Shown piece after piece: positions 33,517 to 42,027 of a stretch of 48,126 nt of DNA. This DNA comes from an uncultured Clostridia bacterium. Its GTDB lineage: Bacteria; Bacillota; Clostridia; Christensenellales; UBA1242. The translations under genes and the position numbers were made by a program. The notes below the pieces were generated by a model. It ran no database searches and was not told the DNA's origin. It saw only the letters and a list, made by a program, of their open reading frames with translations. Position 1 is the first letter of the stretch. Each line of letters opens with the position of its first letter. Location: the NCBI GenBank assembly GCA_944381235.1, contig CALWKI010000011.1, positions 1 through 48,126 on the forward strand, written 5' to 3'.

Positions 33517-34659
33517 TTACGCCTTAAACTGTATAAACTCATTGAGTGCTTTGATAAGTGTGTCAATTTCCTTTTTGGTATTTTTGTGGCACAAACTTAC
33601 CCTTACCATACCGCTTTTTAGAGTCCCAAAGAACTCGTGGGTAAGTCCTGCACAGTGTAGTCCTCCGCGAACGGCAATGTTATAGTTTGTGTCAAGGTAG
33701 CGGGAAATTTCTTCTGAGTCATAGTCTTTAATTGTAAAACTGACAACACCTGATAGAGTCATTGACGAATAAATTGTAATATCTTTTATTTCTTTTAAAC
33801 GAGCTTGTAGATATTCAGTAAGTTCGGTTATTCTCTTATTATGCTTTTTAAAATTTTTTTCGCTATATTTTATCCCAGCAAAAAGTGAACAGATAAGCGG
33901 GGTGGCGAGTGTTCCGCTTTCAAGTGACTCAGGAGGGTATTTTGGTTGTTCCAAACTTTCTGAGTCAGTACCTGTTCCACCTTGAAAAATTGGGGAAGGC
34001 ATGACGTTAGAATTAATACATAGCGCCCCAATTCCTTGCGGGGTTAAAAAGCCTTTATGTCCAGAAAAAGTTAAAAAGTTAATATGGTGCTTTTTCATAT
34101 CTATTTTTATGTGTCCGACGCCTTGCGCATTGTCGACTAAGAAGAGGATTCCTTTTGAATTACAAAATTTTCCTATTTCTTCAATTTCGTTTTTGTTTCC
34201 TGTTACATTTGAAATGCTACCTACACAAACAAGAAAAGTGTCTTGACGAATTGCTTCTTCAATATCTTTTTTTGTAATAAACATTTTATTTTGTGGTTTA
34301 ACTTTTGTCAAAGTGATTTTTTTGTTTTTTTCAAGAGTGTTTAATGGTCGTAAAACTGAATTGTGTTCAAGGACAGATACTACGACATTTCCACTTTTTT
34401 TTAAGCAAATGCCTTGCAAAGCGAGATTTAATGCCTCTGTACAATTTTTTGTAAAAATGACATTATTTTCGTTATCAACATTAAAGTGCTTAGCAACTTG
34501 TAATCTTGTTTTGTATACCAAATTTAAGTTTTTTATGCTTAATTTATGACCGCTTCTGCCTGGATTTGCACTTATTTTAAGAGCCTTCAAAAAGGCATAT
34601 TTGACGCATAAAGGCTTATAGTGGCTAGTTGCGGCATTATCAAAATAGATAAGTTTCAT
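33517..34659 (-). CDS. Class V aminotransferase, cysteine desulfurase family (EF2568-like)
   Basis: The 380-residue PLP enzyme has FDNAATSHYKP at the N-terminus, EHNSVLRPL, DNAQGVGHIKID, the PLP lysine in FSGHKGFLTPQGIGAL, and a C-terminal active-site Cys in RGGLHCAGLTHEFFGT. This pattern fits the EF2568-type desulfurase group rather than IscS or SufS. Such enzymes release sulfur, or selenium, from cysteine or selenocysteine. The start is taken at ATG 34659 (MKLIYFDNAATS). The frame extends to 34701, but the extra residues do not match the family. No ribosome-binding site is clear for either start. It is divergent from a DUF3343 gene, a known partner. Confidence 0.88.
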   Translation of the reverse strand: MKLIYFDNAATSHYKPLCVKYAFLKALKISANPGRSGHKLSIKNLNLVYKTRLQVAKHFNVDNENNVIFTKNCTEALNLALQGICLKKSGNVVVSVLEHNSVLRPLNTLEKNKKITLTKVKPQNKMFITKKDIEEAIRQDTFLVCVGSISNVTGNKNEIEEIGKFCNSKGILFLVDNAQGVGHIKIDMKKHHINFLTFSGHKGFLTPQGIGALCINSNVMPSPIFQGGTGTDSESLEQPKYPPESLESGTLATPLICSLFAGIKYSEKNFKKHNKRITELTEYLQARLKEIKDITIYSSMTLSGVVSFTIKDYDSEEISRYLDTNYNIAVRGGLHCAGLTHEFFGTLKSGMVRVSLCHKNTKKEIDTLIKALNEFIQFKA

Positions 34660-34771
34660 AACATATAAATATGAAAAGAAGACTATTTTAGTTAAAATCA
34701 TTTAGCAATAATTATAAAAAAACAATATAGTGTTACGTAGGGGGTTGCTCCTTCAAAAAAGAGGAAAAATT

Positions 34772-35017
34772 ATGTCATATTATCTTGTTGTATTTCGCGC
34801 AAAGTCAGAAAGTATGAGATTTCAAAGTTTAATTAGTTCTTATGGTGCTATGACGACTATTATCTCTACTCCGAGAAAAATTTCTGTCTCCTGTGGTATT
34901 TCTGTAAAGATAAGAAGTATTGACTTAAATCTTGCAAAGACCATTTTAAGTAGAAGGCAATTTTATACCTTTGCGGGAATTTATTTGATTAATAACGACG
35001 AATATATTAAAATATAG
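34772..35017 (+). CDS. DUF3343 putative Se/S carrier protein
   Basis: The 81-residue protein matches DUF3343: a YYLVVFRAKSESM start, then YGAMTTIISTPRKISVSCGISVKI with the single conserved Cys. The family is described as a putative selenium/sulfur carrier and is repeatedly found beside EF2568-type desulfurases, as here (divergent). The start is ATG 34772, six bases after AGAGGA. The frame opens at GTG 34730 but without a ribosome-binding site. Confidence 0.82.
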   Translation: MSYYLVVFRAKSESMRFQSLISSYGAMTTIISTPRKISVSCGISVKIRSIDLNLAKTILSRRQFYTFAGIYLINNDEYIKI

Positions 35018-35027
35018 TAAAATTAGA

Positions 35028-35102
35028 AGTGTTAGACAATGCTTTTGATGCGAACTTAGTAGCAAAATAAAAGATTTGATATTAAAGGGGTAGTTTAACA
35101 CT
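35028..35102 (+). ncRNA. Candidate structured RNA between the DUF3343 gene and nth
   Basis: AGTGTTAGAC (35028-35037) pairs with GTTTAACACT (35093-35102), nine Watson-Crick pairs and one G-U, closing a 55-base region. An inner CTTTT/AAAAG helix is possible. No T run follows, so it is not an ordinary terminator. It does not match any riboswitch I know. Confidence 0.3.
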
Positions 35103-35127
35103 AAGATTATTTTAATAGGAAGAAAAA

Positions 35128-35757
35128 ATGAAAGTAGATACAAATGAGATTTATGATATGTTACTGCAGCGTTTTGGCAAGGCAGAGTGTGAATTAGAAC
35201 ACAAAAACAATTTTGAACTTATTGTTGCGGTCATTCTGTCTGCCAGATGCACTGATAAACGCGTAAATGAGATAACAAAAGACTTATTTAAAAAATATCC
35301 AGACGCAAAAAGTTTAGCAAATGCAAATATTGAAGAACTTGAAAAAGAAGTTTATTCTTGTGGCTTTTACAAAAATAAGGCAAAAAATTTAATTTCAATG
35401 GCACGTGACCTTGTGACGCGTTTTAACGGTGAGGTGCCAAGCAGTTATGAGGATCTTATATCTCTAAGTGGGGTGGGGCGAAAGACCGCGAATGTAGTTA
35501 TGTTTGTTGGTTTTAAAAAACCTGCCATTGCGGTAGATACGCATGTGTTTCGGGTTTCAAATAGGCTTGGTATAGTTGAGGCAAAAACTCCTCTTGAGTG
35601 CGAATTAAAACTTCAAAAAAAGGTTAATAAGGACAAGTGGGGTAATTTTCATCATTTACTTGTGTTATTTGGAAGGTATGTATGCAAGTCGCGAAATCCA
35701 TATTGTAAAGACTGTGAATTCAAATCTTTTTGCAAATATTTTAATAAAAATAAATAA
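35128..35757 (+). CDS. nth: Endonuclease III
   Basis: The 209-residue base-excision glycosylase/AP lyase removes oxidised pyrimidines. The helix-hairpin-helix LSGVGRKTANVV carries catalytic Lys119, Asp137 lies in VDTHVFRVSNR, and the C-terminal C-x6-C-x2-C-x5-C (186, 193, 196, 202) holds a [4Fe-4S] cluster. AGGAAG precedes the ATG. It sits immediately upstream of obg. Confidence 0.97.
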   Translation: MKVDTNEIYDMLLQRFGKAECELEHKNNFELIVAVILSARCTDKRVNEITKDLFKKYPDAKSLANANIEELEKEVYSCGFYKNKAKNLISMARDLVTRFNGEVPSSYEDLISLSGVGRKTANVVMFVGFKKPAIAVDTHVFRVSNRLGIVEAKTPLECELKLQKKVNKDKWGNFHHLLVLFGRYVCKSRNPYCKDCEFKSFCKYFNKNK

Positions 35758-35763
35758 ATTATT

Positions 35764-35791
35764 TTGATTTTGCAAAATTTAATTTTATAAT
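35764..35791 (+). promoter_or_regulatory. Promoter of obg-yhbY
   Basis: TTGATT (35764-35769), a 16-base spacer and TATAAT (35786-35791). A second TATAAT stands at 35796-35801. Confidence 0.55.
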
Positions 35792-35820
35792 AAAATATAA
35801 TGTGATGCGAGGGAAGAAGT

Positions 35821-37086
35821 ATGTTTATTGATAACGTAAAGATTTACATTAAGGCAGGAAATGGTGGAAAAGGTGCAATATCTTTTAGGCGTGAAAAAGG
35901 AATTCCAAATGGTGGGCCTGATGGCGGAAATGGTGGAAAAGGCGGAAATATAATTTTTAGAGCAACAAGAGACCTTAACAATCTCGTAGGGTTCAGATAT
36001 CATGCACACTTTAGGGCACAAAATGGTGGAAATGGTGGTAGCAACAATAAAATTGGCAAAAGTGGTGAAGATTTAATTATAAAAGTTCCACAGGGTACAA
36101 TTATTCGTGATGACGAGACGGGTAAAGTTATTGCGGATATGTTTTATCTTGATAGAGATTATGTAATTTTAGCTGGTGGTGATGGCGGAAAAGGCAATGC
36201 TTTTTTTAAATCTCCAACTCGTCAAGCGCCTCACTTTTCGCAAACAGGTGAGACAACAAAGGAATACGCGGTGAGACTTGAACTTAAAACTATTGCTGAC
36301 GTTGGACTTATCGGGTATCCAAATGTGGGTAAAAGTACTCTTTTGTCTGTCGTTTCAAATGCAAAGCCAAAGATTGCTAATTATCATTTTACAACTCTTT
36401 CTCCAAATCTTGGAGTTGTAAAGTACTATGAGCATAGTTTTGTGATTGCAGATATTCCTGGACTTATTGAAGGGGCAAGCGAAGGACAAGGGTTAGGTCA
36501 TGAATTTTTAAGACATATTGAAAGAACAAGACTTCTCGTACATGTTATTGATATTTCAAGCGAAGATGGGAGAGAACCTTATCTTGATTATTTAACTATT
36601 AATGAAGAACTGAAAAAATTTAATCAAAAATTAGCCTCTCGGCCACAAATTGTTGTTTTAAATAAGATAGATAGAATTAGAGATTACGGAGTTGTTGAAG
36701 AATTTAAGTATAGACTTAATAAGGATACAAAAGTTGTTTGTGTGTCGGCTGTTATTCGTGAGAATATAGAGGAACTTATTAGGACTATTTGGCAAGAACT
36801 TGAAAAATTACCAACGCTCACACCTATTGCTGTAGAGGAGTTTGGTCTTGATAAAAAGGACAAGACAGGAGTTGAGATTAAGAAAATATCTAATAATACA
36901 TATGAAGTAAGCGGTGGACTTATTGAAAGTATTTCAAGAGGAATTGTGGTCAATGACTATGAGTCGTTATCATATTTTTGGAAAAGGCTAAAAAATGACG
37001 GAGTAGTTGACCTATTAAAAGAAAAAGGTGTCAAAGATGGTGACACAATTAGAATTGGGAAAGTAGACTTTGAGTATATTGAATAG
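35821..37086 (+). CDS. obg: GTPase ObgE/CgtA
   Basis: The 421-residue protein has a glycine-rich Obg fold (residues 1-158), a G domain with GLIGYPNVGKST, DIPGLIEGASEGQGLG and NKIDR, and a C-terminal OCT domain (from about 345). Obg assists 50S assembly and links to stress and, in Bacillus, to sporulation. GAGGGAAG precedes the ATG. yhbY follows after 9 bases. Confidence 0.98.
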   Translation: MFIDNVKIYIKAGNGGKGAISFRREKGIPNGGPDGGNGGKGGNIIFRATRDLNNLVGFRYHAHFRAQNGGNGGSNNKIGKSGEDLIIKVPQGTIIRDDETGKVIADMFYLDRDYVILAGGDGGKGNAFFKSPTRQAPHFSQTGETTKEYAVRLELKTIADVGLIGYPNVGKSTLLSVVSNAKPKIANYHFTTLSPNLGVVKYYEHSFVIADIPGLIEGASEGQGLGHEFLRHIERTRLLVHVIDISSEDGREPYLDYLTINEELKKFNQKLASRPQIVVLNKIDRIRDYGVVEEFKYRLNKDTKVVCVSAVIRENIEELIRTIWQELEKLPTLTPIAVEEFGLDKKDKTGVEIKKISNNTYEVSGGLIESISRGIVVNDYESLSYFWKRLKNDGVVDLLKEKGVKDGDTIRIGKVDFEYIE

Positions 37087-37095
37087 GAGAGTAAA

Positions 37096-37383
37096 ATGTT
37101 AACATCAAAAGATAGGGCAAAATTAAAAAGTTTGGTTGTGAGTGAGGACGCGGTGTGTCATATAGGAAAAGAAGGGTTAAGCAGTAGTTGTATAAAAAGT
37201 ATTGAAGACGCTCTTCGTGCACGTGAAGTTGTAAAAATAGCCTTACTTTTAAATTCGGGCGAGACGCCACGTGAAATTGCAAGTAAACTTGAAGAGGTTC
37301 TTCAAACTGAAACGGTTGCTATAATAGGAAGAAAAATTATAATATACAAGTTCAATAAAGACAAAAAAACTCATATCTTGTGA
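37096..37383 (+). CDS. yhbY: YhbY-type CRM-domain RNA-binding protein
   Basis: The 95-residue single CRM domain runs LTSKDRAKLKSL, HIGKEGLSSSCIKSIEDAL, REVVKIALL and VAIIGRKIIIYK. YhbY associates with pre-50S particles. The conserved order obg-yhbY is kept. Upstream AGGAGAG serves the ATG. Confidence 0.93.
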   Translation: MLTSKDRAKLKSLVVSEDAVCHIGKEGLSSSCIKSIEDALRAREVVKIALLLNSGETPREIASKLEEVLQTETVAIIGRKIIIYKFNKDKKTHIL

Positions 37384-37392
37384 AAATCATAG

Positions 37393-37418
37393 TCGCTAAG
37401 TTTGCTTAGCGATTTTTT
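37393..37418 (+). terminator. Terminator after yhbY
   Basis: TCGCTAAG (37393-37400), loop TTTG, CTTAGCGA (37405-37412), then six T. Confidence 0.9.
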
Positions 37419-37424
37419 GTAAAA

Positions 37425-38234
37425 TTACTTTATTTTTGTAACATTTGGATTTTCTTTGTGCCTGACGCAAAGAAGGGCAAGTAGAAACATTATCGAACTC
37501 ATAATTACGTAATAAATGTTATATCTTACAATCAAACTACAAAAAAATATAAGTAGTCCTGAAAAAAAGTATCCTTTTGCCTTACTTTTATCAATGCTTA
37601 GAGTTAGAAGTTGCTTAAATTTTATTTTACTCCCAGATTTTACTTCGAAATAATTTTCAAAACTAGGTTTTTTTATTAAAAATTTTGTATATACCTCTTC
37701 TTTTTCATAGATAGAAACGTTAATATCTTTTAGATTTTCAAAAAAAATTTTATCTTGTTTATTTCCCTCATAACATAAAATTATAAGTTTATTTATGTTG
37801 TTTATTCGAGCTTTATATATTGTTTTTAAAAAACTTTCTTGAGGTTCCTTTTTTTGAGAAAAATTTACTGAAATGGCGCTACTGTCTTTAAAAATGATTA
37901 GGTTTTCTATGATGCATTCAATTTTTTCTTTATCATAAAATGACGTAAAGAGGTCAATTTGCTCGAGTTCGCTCTTGCAAAGCAAAACTAACATCCGATT
38001 TTCTAAATCACTTGTTTTAATTTTTAAAGAGGCGGTTTTATTCGACTTTAAGTAATGTCTGATGCTTTTTATTATGTTAATTGCAATAAGTAGTGAAAAG
38101 GTGAGAACTAGGGCTATAGTAACACTTTTAAATATAAACCTTGTCCACGCGAAAAAAATTAAGAATAAGGTTAAATTAAAAAACATAAAGTCAACTACAT
38201 TTGAAAATCTTAAGTTTTTGAGATAATTTTTCAT
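37425..38234 (-). CDS. Membrane protein of unknown function
   Basis: The 269-residue protein has two membrane helices near the N-terminus (about 14-32 and 37-57) and two near the C-terminus (about 220-238 and 240-258). The soluble cytoplasmic middle of about 150 residues looks alpha/beta (RMLVLLCKSELEQIDL, INKLIILCYEGNKQD). I do not recognise the family. A remote restriction-endonuclease-like fold is possible but no catalytic motif is evident. The ribosome-binding site is weak. It is inserted on the opposite strand between yhbY and rsfS, where other Firmicutes often have nadD and yqeK. Confidence 0.65.
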   Translation of the reverse strand: MKNYLKNLRFSNVVDFMFFNLTLFLIFFAWTRFIFKSVTIALVLTFSLLIAINIIKSIRHYLKSNKTASLKIKTSDLENRMLVLLCKSELEQIDLFTSFYDKEKIECIIENLIIFKDSSAISVNFSQKKEPQESFLKTIYKARINNINKLIILCYEGNKQDKIFFENLKDINVSIYEKEEVYTKFLIKKPSFENYFEVKSGSKIKFKQLLTLSIDKSKAKGYFFSGLLIFFCSLIVRYNIYYVIMSSIMFLLALLCVRHKENPNVTKIK

Positions 38235-38437
38235 GTTTTAAATTATTTCCAAAAACTTTTTTATTTAAACAATGCTTGACTTCTTGTTTTTTAGTTGTTT
38301 TTTTTACTGAATTGTTATAACATATTTTTATAAATATAAAAGTTATCATTTGTTGTAATCTATTAAAATTAATCACACAATAAAACAAGTATGGTTAGGG
38401 TGAATTGAATTTAATAGGTTGCTGTAAAGGAAAAATT

Positions 38438-38878
38438 ATGAGAATAACTGAAAAGGTTGTAAGTATTTGTTTGCTACTTGATGAAAAAAAAGCGCAAGAT
38501 ATTGTTGTTTGTGACACAACAAAAATGAAAAACGCCGTGAATTATTTTATTATTGCGTCTGCAGATAGTATTGCACATGTGCGCGGTGTTGCAGATTATA
38601 TAGAGGAAAAAGCGAAAGAAAGTGAAATTTTAAAAGATTATTATAGAGAAGGTTATGAACAAAGCGATTGGGTAGTTTTCGACTTTGATGACATCTTTTT
38701 GCATATTTTTACTAAAGACGCAAGGGAAAGATATTCTCTTCAAAAGATGCTTAATGAGGGAGGAAACATTTTTACTTTAAAGAGAGTGTTAAACGAAGCA
38801 AAAAAGAAACAAGAAAAAGAGGCAAAAAGGATAGATTTAAATTTAAAACCAAAAAAAATAAAGGACAGTAAAAAATGA
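38438..38878 (+). CDS. rsfS: Ribosome silencing factor RsfS
   Basis: RsfS binds L14 and blocks subunit joining. Residues 3-115 match the family (ITEKVVSICLLLDEKKAQDI, VNYFIIASADSIAHVRGVADYI, SDWVVFDFDDIFLHIFTKDARERYSLQKM). A Lys-rich tail of about 30 residues follows. The start is ATG 38438, six bases after AAAGGA; the frame opens at TTG 38405 without a ribosome-binding site. Its TGA overlaps the next ATG by four bases. Confidence 0.93.
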   Translation: MRITEKVVSICLLLDEKKAQDIVVCDTTKMKNAVNYFIIASADSIAHVRGVADYIEEKAKESEILKDYYREGYEQSDWVVFDFDDIFLHIFTKDARERYSLQKMLNEGGNIFTLKRVLNEAKKKQEKEAKRIDLNLKPKKIKDSKK

Positions 38879-40203
38879 ACCTAGTAATTTTTTTTCAAGA
38901 TATTTCTAGTCAATTTTTAACAATACTTGCCGAGATTTTTACTTTCTTAAGTAGTTTAACAATGCTAACGATTATTTTAAGTCTTGTATTTCTGGTAGTA
39001 AATAAAATTGACGCGTTTAAAATCGGACTTGGAGTAAGTGCTAACTTTGTGATAGGTGGACTTGCACTAAAAAATATTTTTGCGAGACCTAGACCATACA
39101 TGATTGATAGTTGTATTTTTGCTGAAAGAATTACTAGTAGTTTTGGCTCTTTTCCAAGTGTTACTGGAATGAATGCTGGTGGATATTCAGCTTATTTTAT
39201 GAATAAGGCAAAAAACACAAAAAAACTAAAGTGGTGGGTTTTTGTCCTATCAATAGTATTATTTATTTTTATTGCAATTTCAAAAATATATTTTGCTGAA
39301 AATTATTTACTTGATATGCTAGTTGGTTTTTTGCTTGGGACTATAATTTTTTTTGTGATACTGAGGTTTGTAAAAGTCAAAGAAAAAGACTATAAATGGT
39401 ACTTGTTTGGCTTAATTGTGCCAGTTGTTTTAGTGTTCGTGTTTTTTAATGAGTGGTTTACATTGACAGGACACATAAAACTATTTGAGTACGCAGGCTT
39501 TATGTTTTCATTTTTGCTTTTTGCTTTCATTGAACAAAGATTTATTAAGTATGAGATTAAAAATAATCTTATATTTACTGCTTTTAAAATTTTTGTAACG
39601 TTAATTGTACTCGGACTTTATTTCTTTATTTTTGATGCTTTTGTACCTAAAATAATGATTGTGAGTTTTTTAGAATACTTTTTTAGTAATGCAATAATAT
39701 TTTTGTTACTACCATTAATTTTTAAGGCGTTTGAAAAGTACTTTTATGTTTTTTCAAATGAGGTTAAAATAAAACAAGTTAAAAATTCTTTTGTAAGTTT
39801 GTCACTTAAATCAACTAAAAAGATAGCAAAAAGATTAGTAAAAGACCTAAAAAATGGAGATATCATTGTCTTAAACGGAGACCTTGGTGCAGGTAAGACA
39901 GTGCTTGTTAGAGACATTTTGGAGGAATTTAATGTAAAAGAAAAAATAACAAGCCCAACCTTTACAATTTTAAACGAGTATACTTCAGATGTGGGACATT
40001 TTTATCATTTTGATATGTACAGACTTGACAATGAATTTGAGGCGGAAAATATAGGACTAAGTGAAATTTTAGACGATAAAAATTCAATTAAATTTATTGA
40101 GTGGACAGAAAAAACAAAAAATTATTTACCTATGCACTATAAAAAAATTACTATTGTGAAACTTGGTAAAAATTCAAGAAACATTATTTTAGAGGAAATT
40201 TAA
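38875..40203 (+). CDS. tsaE: Fusion of a degenerate PAP2-type membrane domain with TsaE ATPase
   Basis: The 442-residue protein is one uninterrupted frame. Residues 1-290 hold about eight membrane helices and a PAP2 phosphatase trace. Motif C1 is intact (K66-x6-R73-P74), but C2 reads PSVT instead of PSGH (His to Thr97), and C3 has Lys137 and Asn143 where Arg and the catalytic His belong. Residues 300-442 are a complete TsaE: Walker A GDLGAGKT at 335-342, SPTFTILNEY, HFDMYRL and FIEWTEK. TsaE is the ATPase that supports TsaB-TsaD in making t6A on tRNA. The fusion would tether it to the membrane. tsaB follows with no gap and rimI after it. AAAGGA precedes the ATG. Confidence 0.9.
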   Translation: MNLVIFFQDISSQFLTILAEIFTFLSSLTMLTIILSLVFLVVNKIDAFKIGLGVSANFVIGGLALKNIFARPRPYMIDSCIFAERITSSFGSFPSVTGMNAGGYSAYFMNKAKNTKKLKWWVFVLSIVLFIFIAISKIYFAENYLLDMLVGFLLGTIIFFVILRFVKVKEKDYKWYLFGLIVPVVLVFVFFNEWFTLTGHIKLFEYAGFMFSFLLFAFIEQRFIKYEIKNNLIFTAFKIFVTLIVLGLYFFIFDAFVPKIMIVSFLEYFFSNAIIFLLLPLIFKAFEKYFYVFSNEVKIKQVKNSFVSLSLKSTKKIAKRLVKDLKNGDIIVLNGDLGAGKTVLVRDILEEFNVKEKITSPTFTILNEYTSDVGHFYHFDMYRLDNEFEAENIGLSEILDDKNSIKFIEWTEKTKNYLPMHYKKITIVKLGKNSRNIILEEI

Positions 40204-40848
40204 ATGAACAAACTGGATTTAATTATTGATACAAGTGGGGAAGAGTTGCGTCTAATTTTAAGTGATAAAAATGTTATTCATAGCTTCAAAGGTGATGCAC
40301 ACTTAAAATTTCAAGAGCATCTTCTTCCAGAACTTGATAAACTCTTAAAAAAAAATAGTATTACTCTTAGCGACATTGGAAGTTTTTGCGTAGTTGTAGG
40401 TCCAGGTTCTTTTACGGGCGTTAGACTTGGAGTTACTATGGTAAAGGCTTTTTCTTATGTTGATAAAACAAAAAAAATTATTTCTATTAATATGCTTGAA
40501 CTTTTAATGGATAAAATATCAAAAACTTTTATGGGTGATTTTTTAGTTGTCATTAAGTGTACAACAAGTAAGATGTATGTTGGAGAAAGCGTGCAAGGAA
40601 AATATAGTTTTAAGGTCTTGACAAATGAAGAAATCTGTAATTTAGATCAAAAAATATTTTCATATGGTATACAGAGCGTTCAGGGGAAAGTGTTTGAAGA
40701 GATAACTTTGACAGATGAGGATTATGTAACATTTATTCAAAATAAGAAAAAAAATAAAGAGTTTGTTGATCTATTTAGTTTAGAACCTATTTATATGGCA
40801 TTAAGTCAGGCAGAGGAAGAGTTGCTAAAAAAGGAGACTCATGATTAG
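40204..40848 (+). CDS. tsaB: tRNA t6A biosynthesis protein TsaB
   Basis: The 214-residue ASKHA-fold partner of TsaD has LIIDTSGEELRLIL at the N-terminus and the family block VVVGPGSFTGVRLGVTMVKAFSY. Its ATG directly follows the tsaE stop, and AGAGGAA lies within the end of tsaE. It overlaps rimI by 8 bases. tsaD itself is not in the window. Confidence 0.93.
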   Translation: MNKLDLIIDTSGEELRLILSDKNVIHSFKGDAHLKFQEHLLPELDKLLKKNSITLSDIGSFCVVVGPGSFTGVRLGVTMVKAFSYVDKTKKIISINMLELLMDKISKTFMGDFLVVIKCTTSKMYVGESVQGKYSFKVLTNEEICNLDQKIFSYGIQSVQGKVFEEITLTDEDYVTFIQNKKKNKEFVDLFSLEPIYMALSQAEEELLKKETHD

Positions 40849-41281
40849 TATAGATAAAGCCGTGTCTCTTAGTGATTTTGAGGAAATGTACAAAATTCAT
40901 ACAAGCGTATTTTTAAGTTTTGACCAAATGACAAAGGAAAGTTTTTTAGACGAGATAAATCATAAAAATCGTCTATACTTTGTTGCAAAAAAAGATAATG
41001 AAATTATAGGCTATATTGGGCTATATGAATATGATGATGACTTAAGCATTATGGGTGTTGGAGTCTTAAAAAGTTTTCAAAATAGAGGCGTTGGCACAAA
41101 AATGCTTAAGTTTGTAAAGAAAGTTGCTAAAGAAAAATTAAAAAAATCTATTTCTCTCGAGGTTGACGTTTTAAATATAAATGCCACTCTTTTTTATAAA
41201 AAAAATGGTTTTATAGTCACAAATATTAGAAAAAAATACTATAAAGATAATGACGCATTAGTTATGTTTTATTATTTATGA
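40841..41281 (+). CDS. rimI: RimI-like ribosomal protein N-acetyltransferase
   Basis: The 146-residue GNAT protein has FVAKKDNEIIGYIGLYEYDDD, the acetyl-CoA loop QNRGVGTKMLKF and the C-terminal LEVDVLNINATLFYKKNGF. The tsaB-rimI pairing supports RimI, the S18 alanine acetyltransferase, though RimI-like enzymes can have other targets. It overlaps its neighbours by 8 and 4 bases. Confidence 0.88.
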   Translation: MISIDKAVSLSDFEEMYKIHTSVFLSFDQMTKESFLDEINHKNRLYFVAKKDNEIIGYIGLYEYDDDLSIMGVGVLKSFQNRGVGTKMLKFVKKVAKEKLKKSISLEVDVLNINATLFYKKNGFIVTNIRKKYYKDNDALVMFYYL

Positions 41282-42015
41282 TATTTAATTATAAAAATGT
41301 TGAAATTTACTTTGAATATACTTGTGTAAATGTAGAAAACCCTACAATTTTATTCTTGCATGGTTGGGGTGGAAGTACAAAAAGTTTTGAAATTTTTAGA
41401 AACAAATTAGAAGGCTTTAATACTATTCTAGTTGATTTTCCGCCTTTTGGAAAATCAGGCAGTCCAAAAGGGGAATGGGATGTTAAAACTTATGCCAATA
41501 TGATAGAATGTTTGCTAGTTTATGTTAATGTATGTAAGGTTTATATAGTTGCTCACTCATTTGGAGGAAGGGTTTCGCTAGAACTGGCAAGTAAAAACAA
41601 AAATTTAATACTAAAAATGCTTCTTACGGGATGTGCAGGCATAAAAAAAAGGAGTTTTAAGACAAAATTAAAAATTATAAAATATAAGTTTTGTAAATTC
41701 TTATGTAGAATAAAACTTAAAGATTATGCCTCATTAAAGAATATGGGAAGTGAAGATTACGTTCTTTTAAATGAAAATATGAAAAAAACTTTTAACAATA
41801 TTGTAAACTATGACCAGAAACATTTGCTCAAAAAGATTAAATGCCCAGTACTGCTTTTTTGGGGAGATAAAGATAAACAAACGCCATTTTACTTTACAAA
41901 AATTTTTAAAAGGCATATAAAAGATTGTGGGGTCATAAAGACAAAAGGGTCTCACTTTGCGTATCTTGAAAATTCAGGACTATTTTTTAAAGTTTTACGC
42001 ACTTTTTTTAGTTAA
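41278..42015 (+). CDS. Alpha/beta-hydrolase
   Basis: The 245-residue enzyme has the oxyanion segment FLHGWGGS, nucleophile elbow AHSFGGRV (Ser), an acid in WGDKDKQTPF and a final His in GSHFAYLEN, so the triad appears complete. The substrate is unknown. Being translationally coupled to rimI and followed by a MurF-like gene after 12 bases, it may act on envelope precursors or remove acyl groups (inference). Confidence 0.85.
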   Translation: MIFNYKNVEIYFEYTCVNVENPTILFLHGWGGSTKSFEIFRNKLEGFNTILVDFPPFGKSGSPKGEWDVKTYANMIECLLVYVNVCKVYIVAHSFGGRVSLELASKNKNLILKMLLTGCAGIKKRSFKTKLKIIKYKFCKFLCRIKLKDYASLKNMGSEDYVLLNENMKKTFNNIVNYDQKHLLKKIKCPVLLFWGDKDKQTPFYFTKIFKRHIKDCGVIKTKGSHFAYLENSGLFFKVLRTFFS

Positions 42016-42027
42016 AAGGAAGATTGA

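Noticed and set aside
35028..35102. T-box or preQ1 riboswitch upstream of nth
   Set aside because: The conserved T-box sequence and the preQ1 core are not present.
38191..38388. 65-codon minus-strand frame upstream of the orphan membrane gene
   Set aside because: Low-complexity, basic and AT-driven. It overlaps the next gene start and has no ribosome-binding site.
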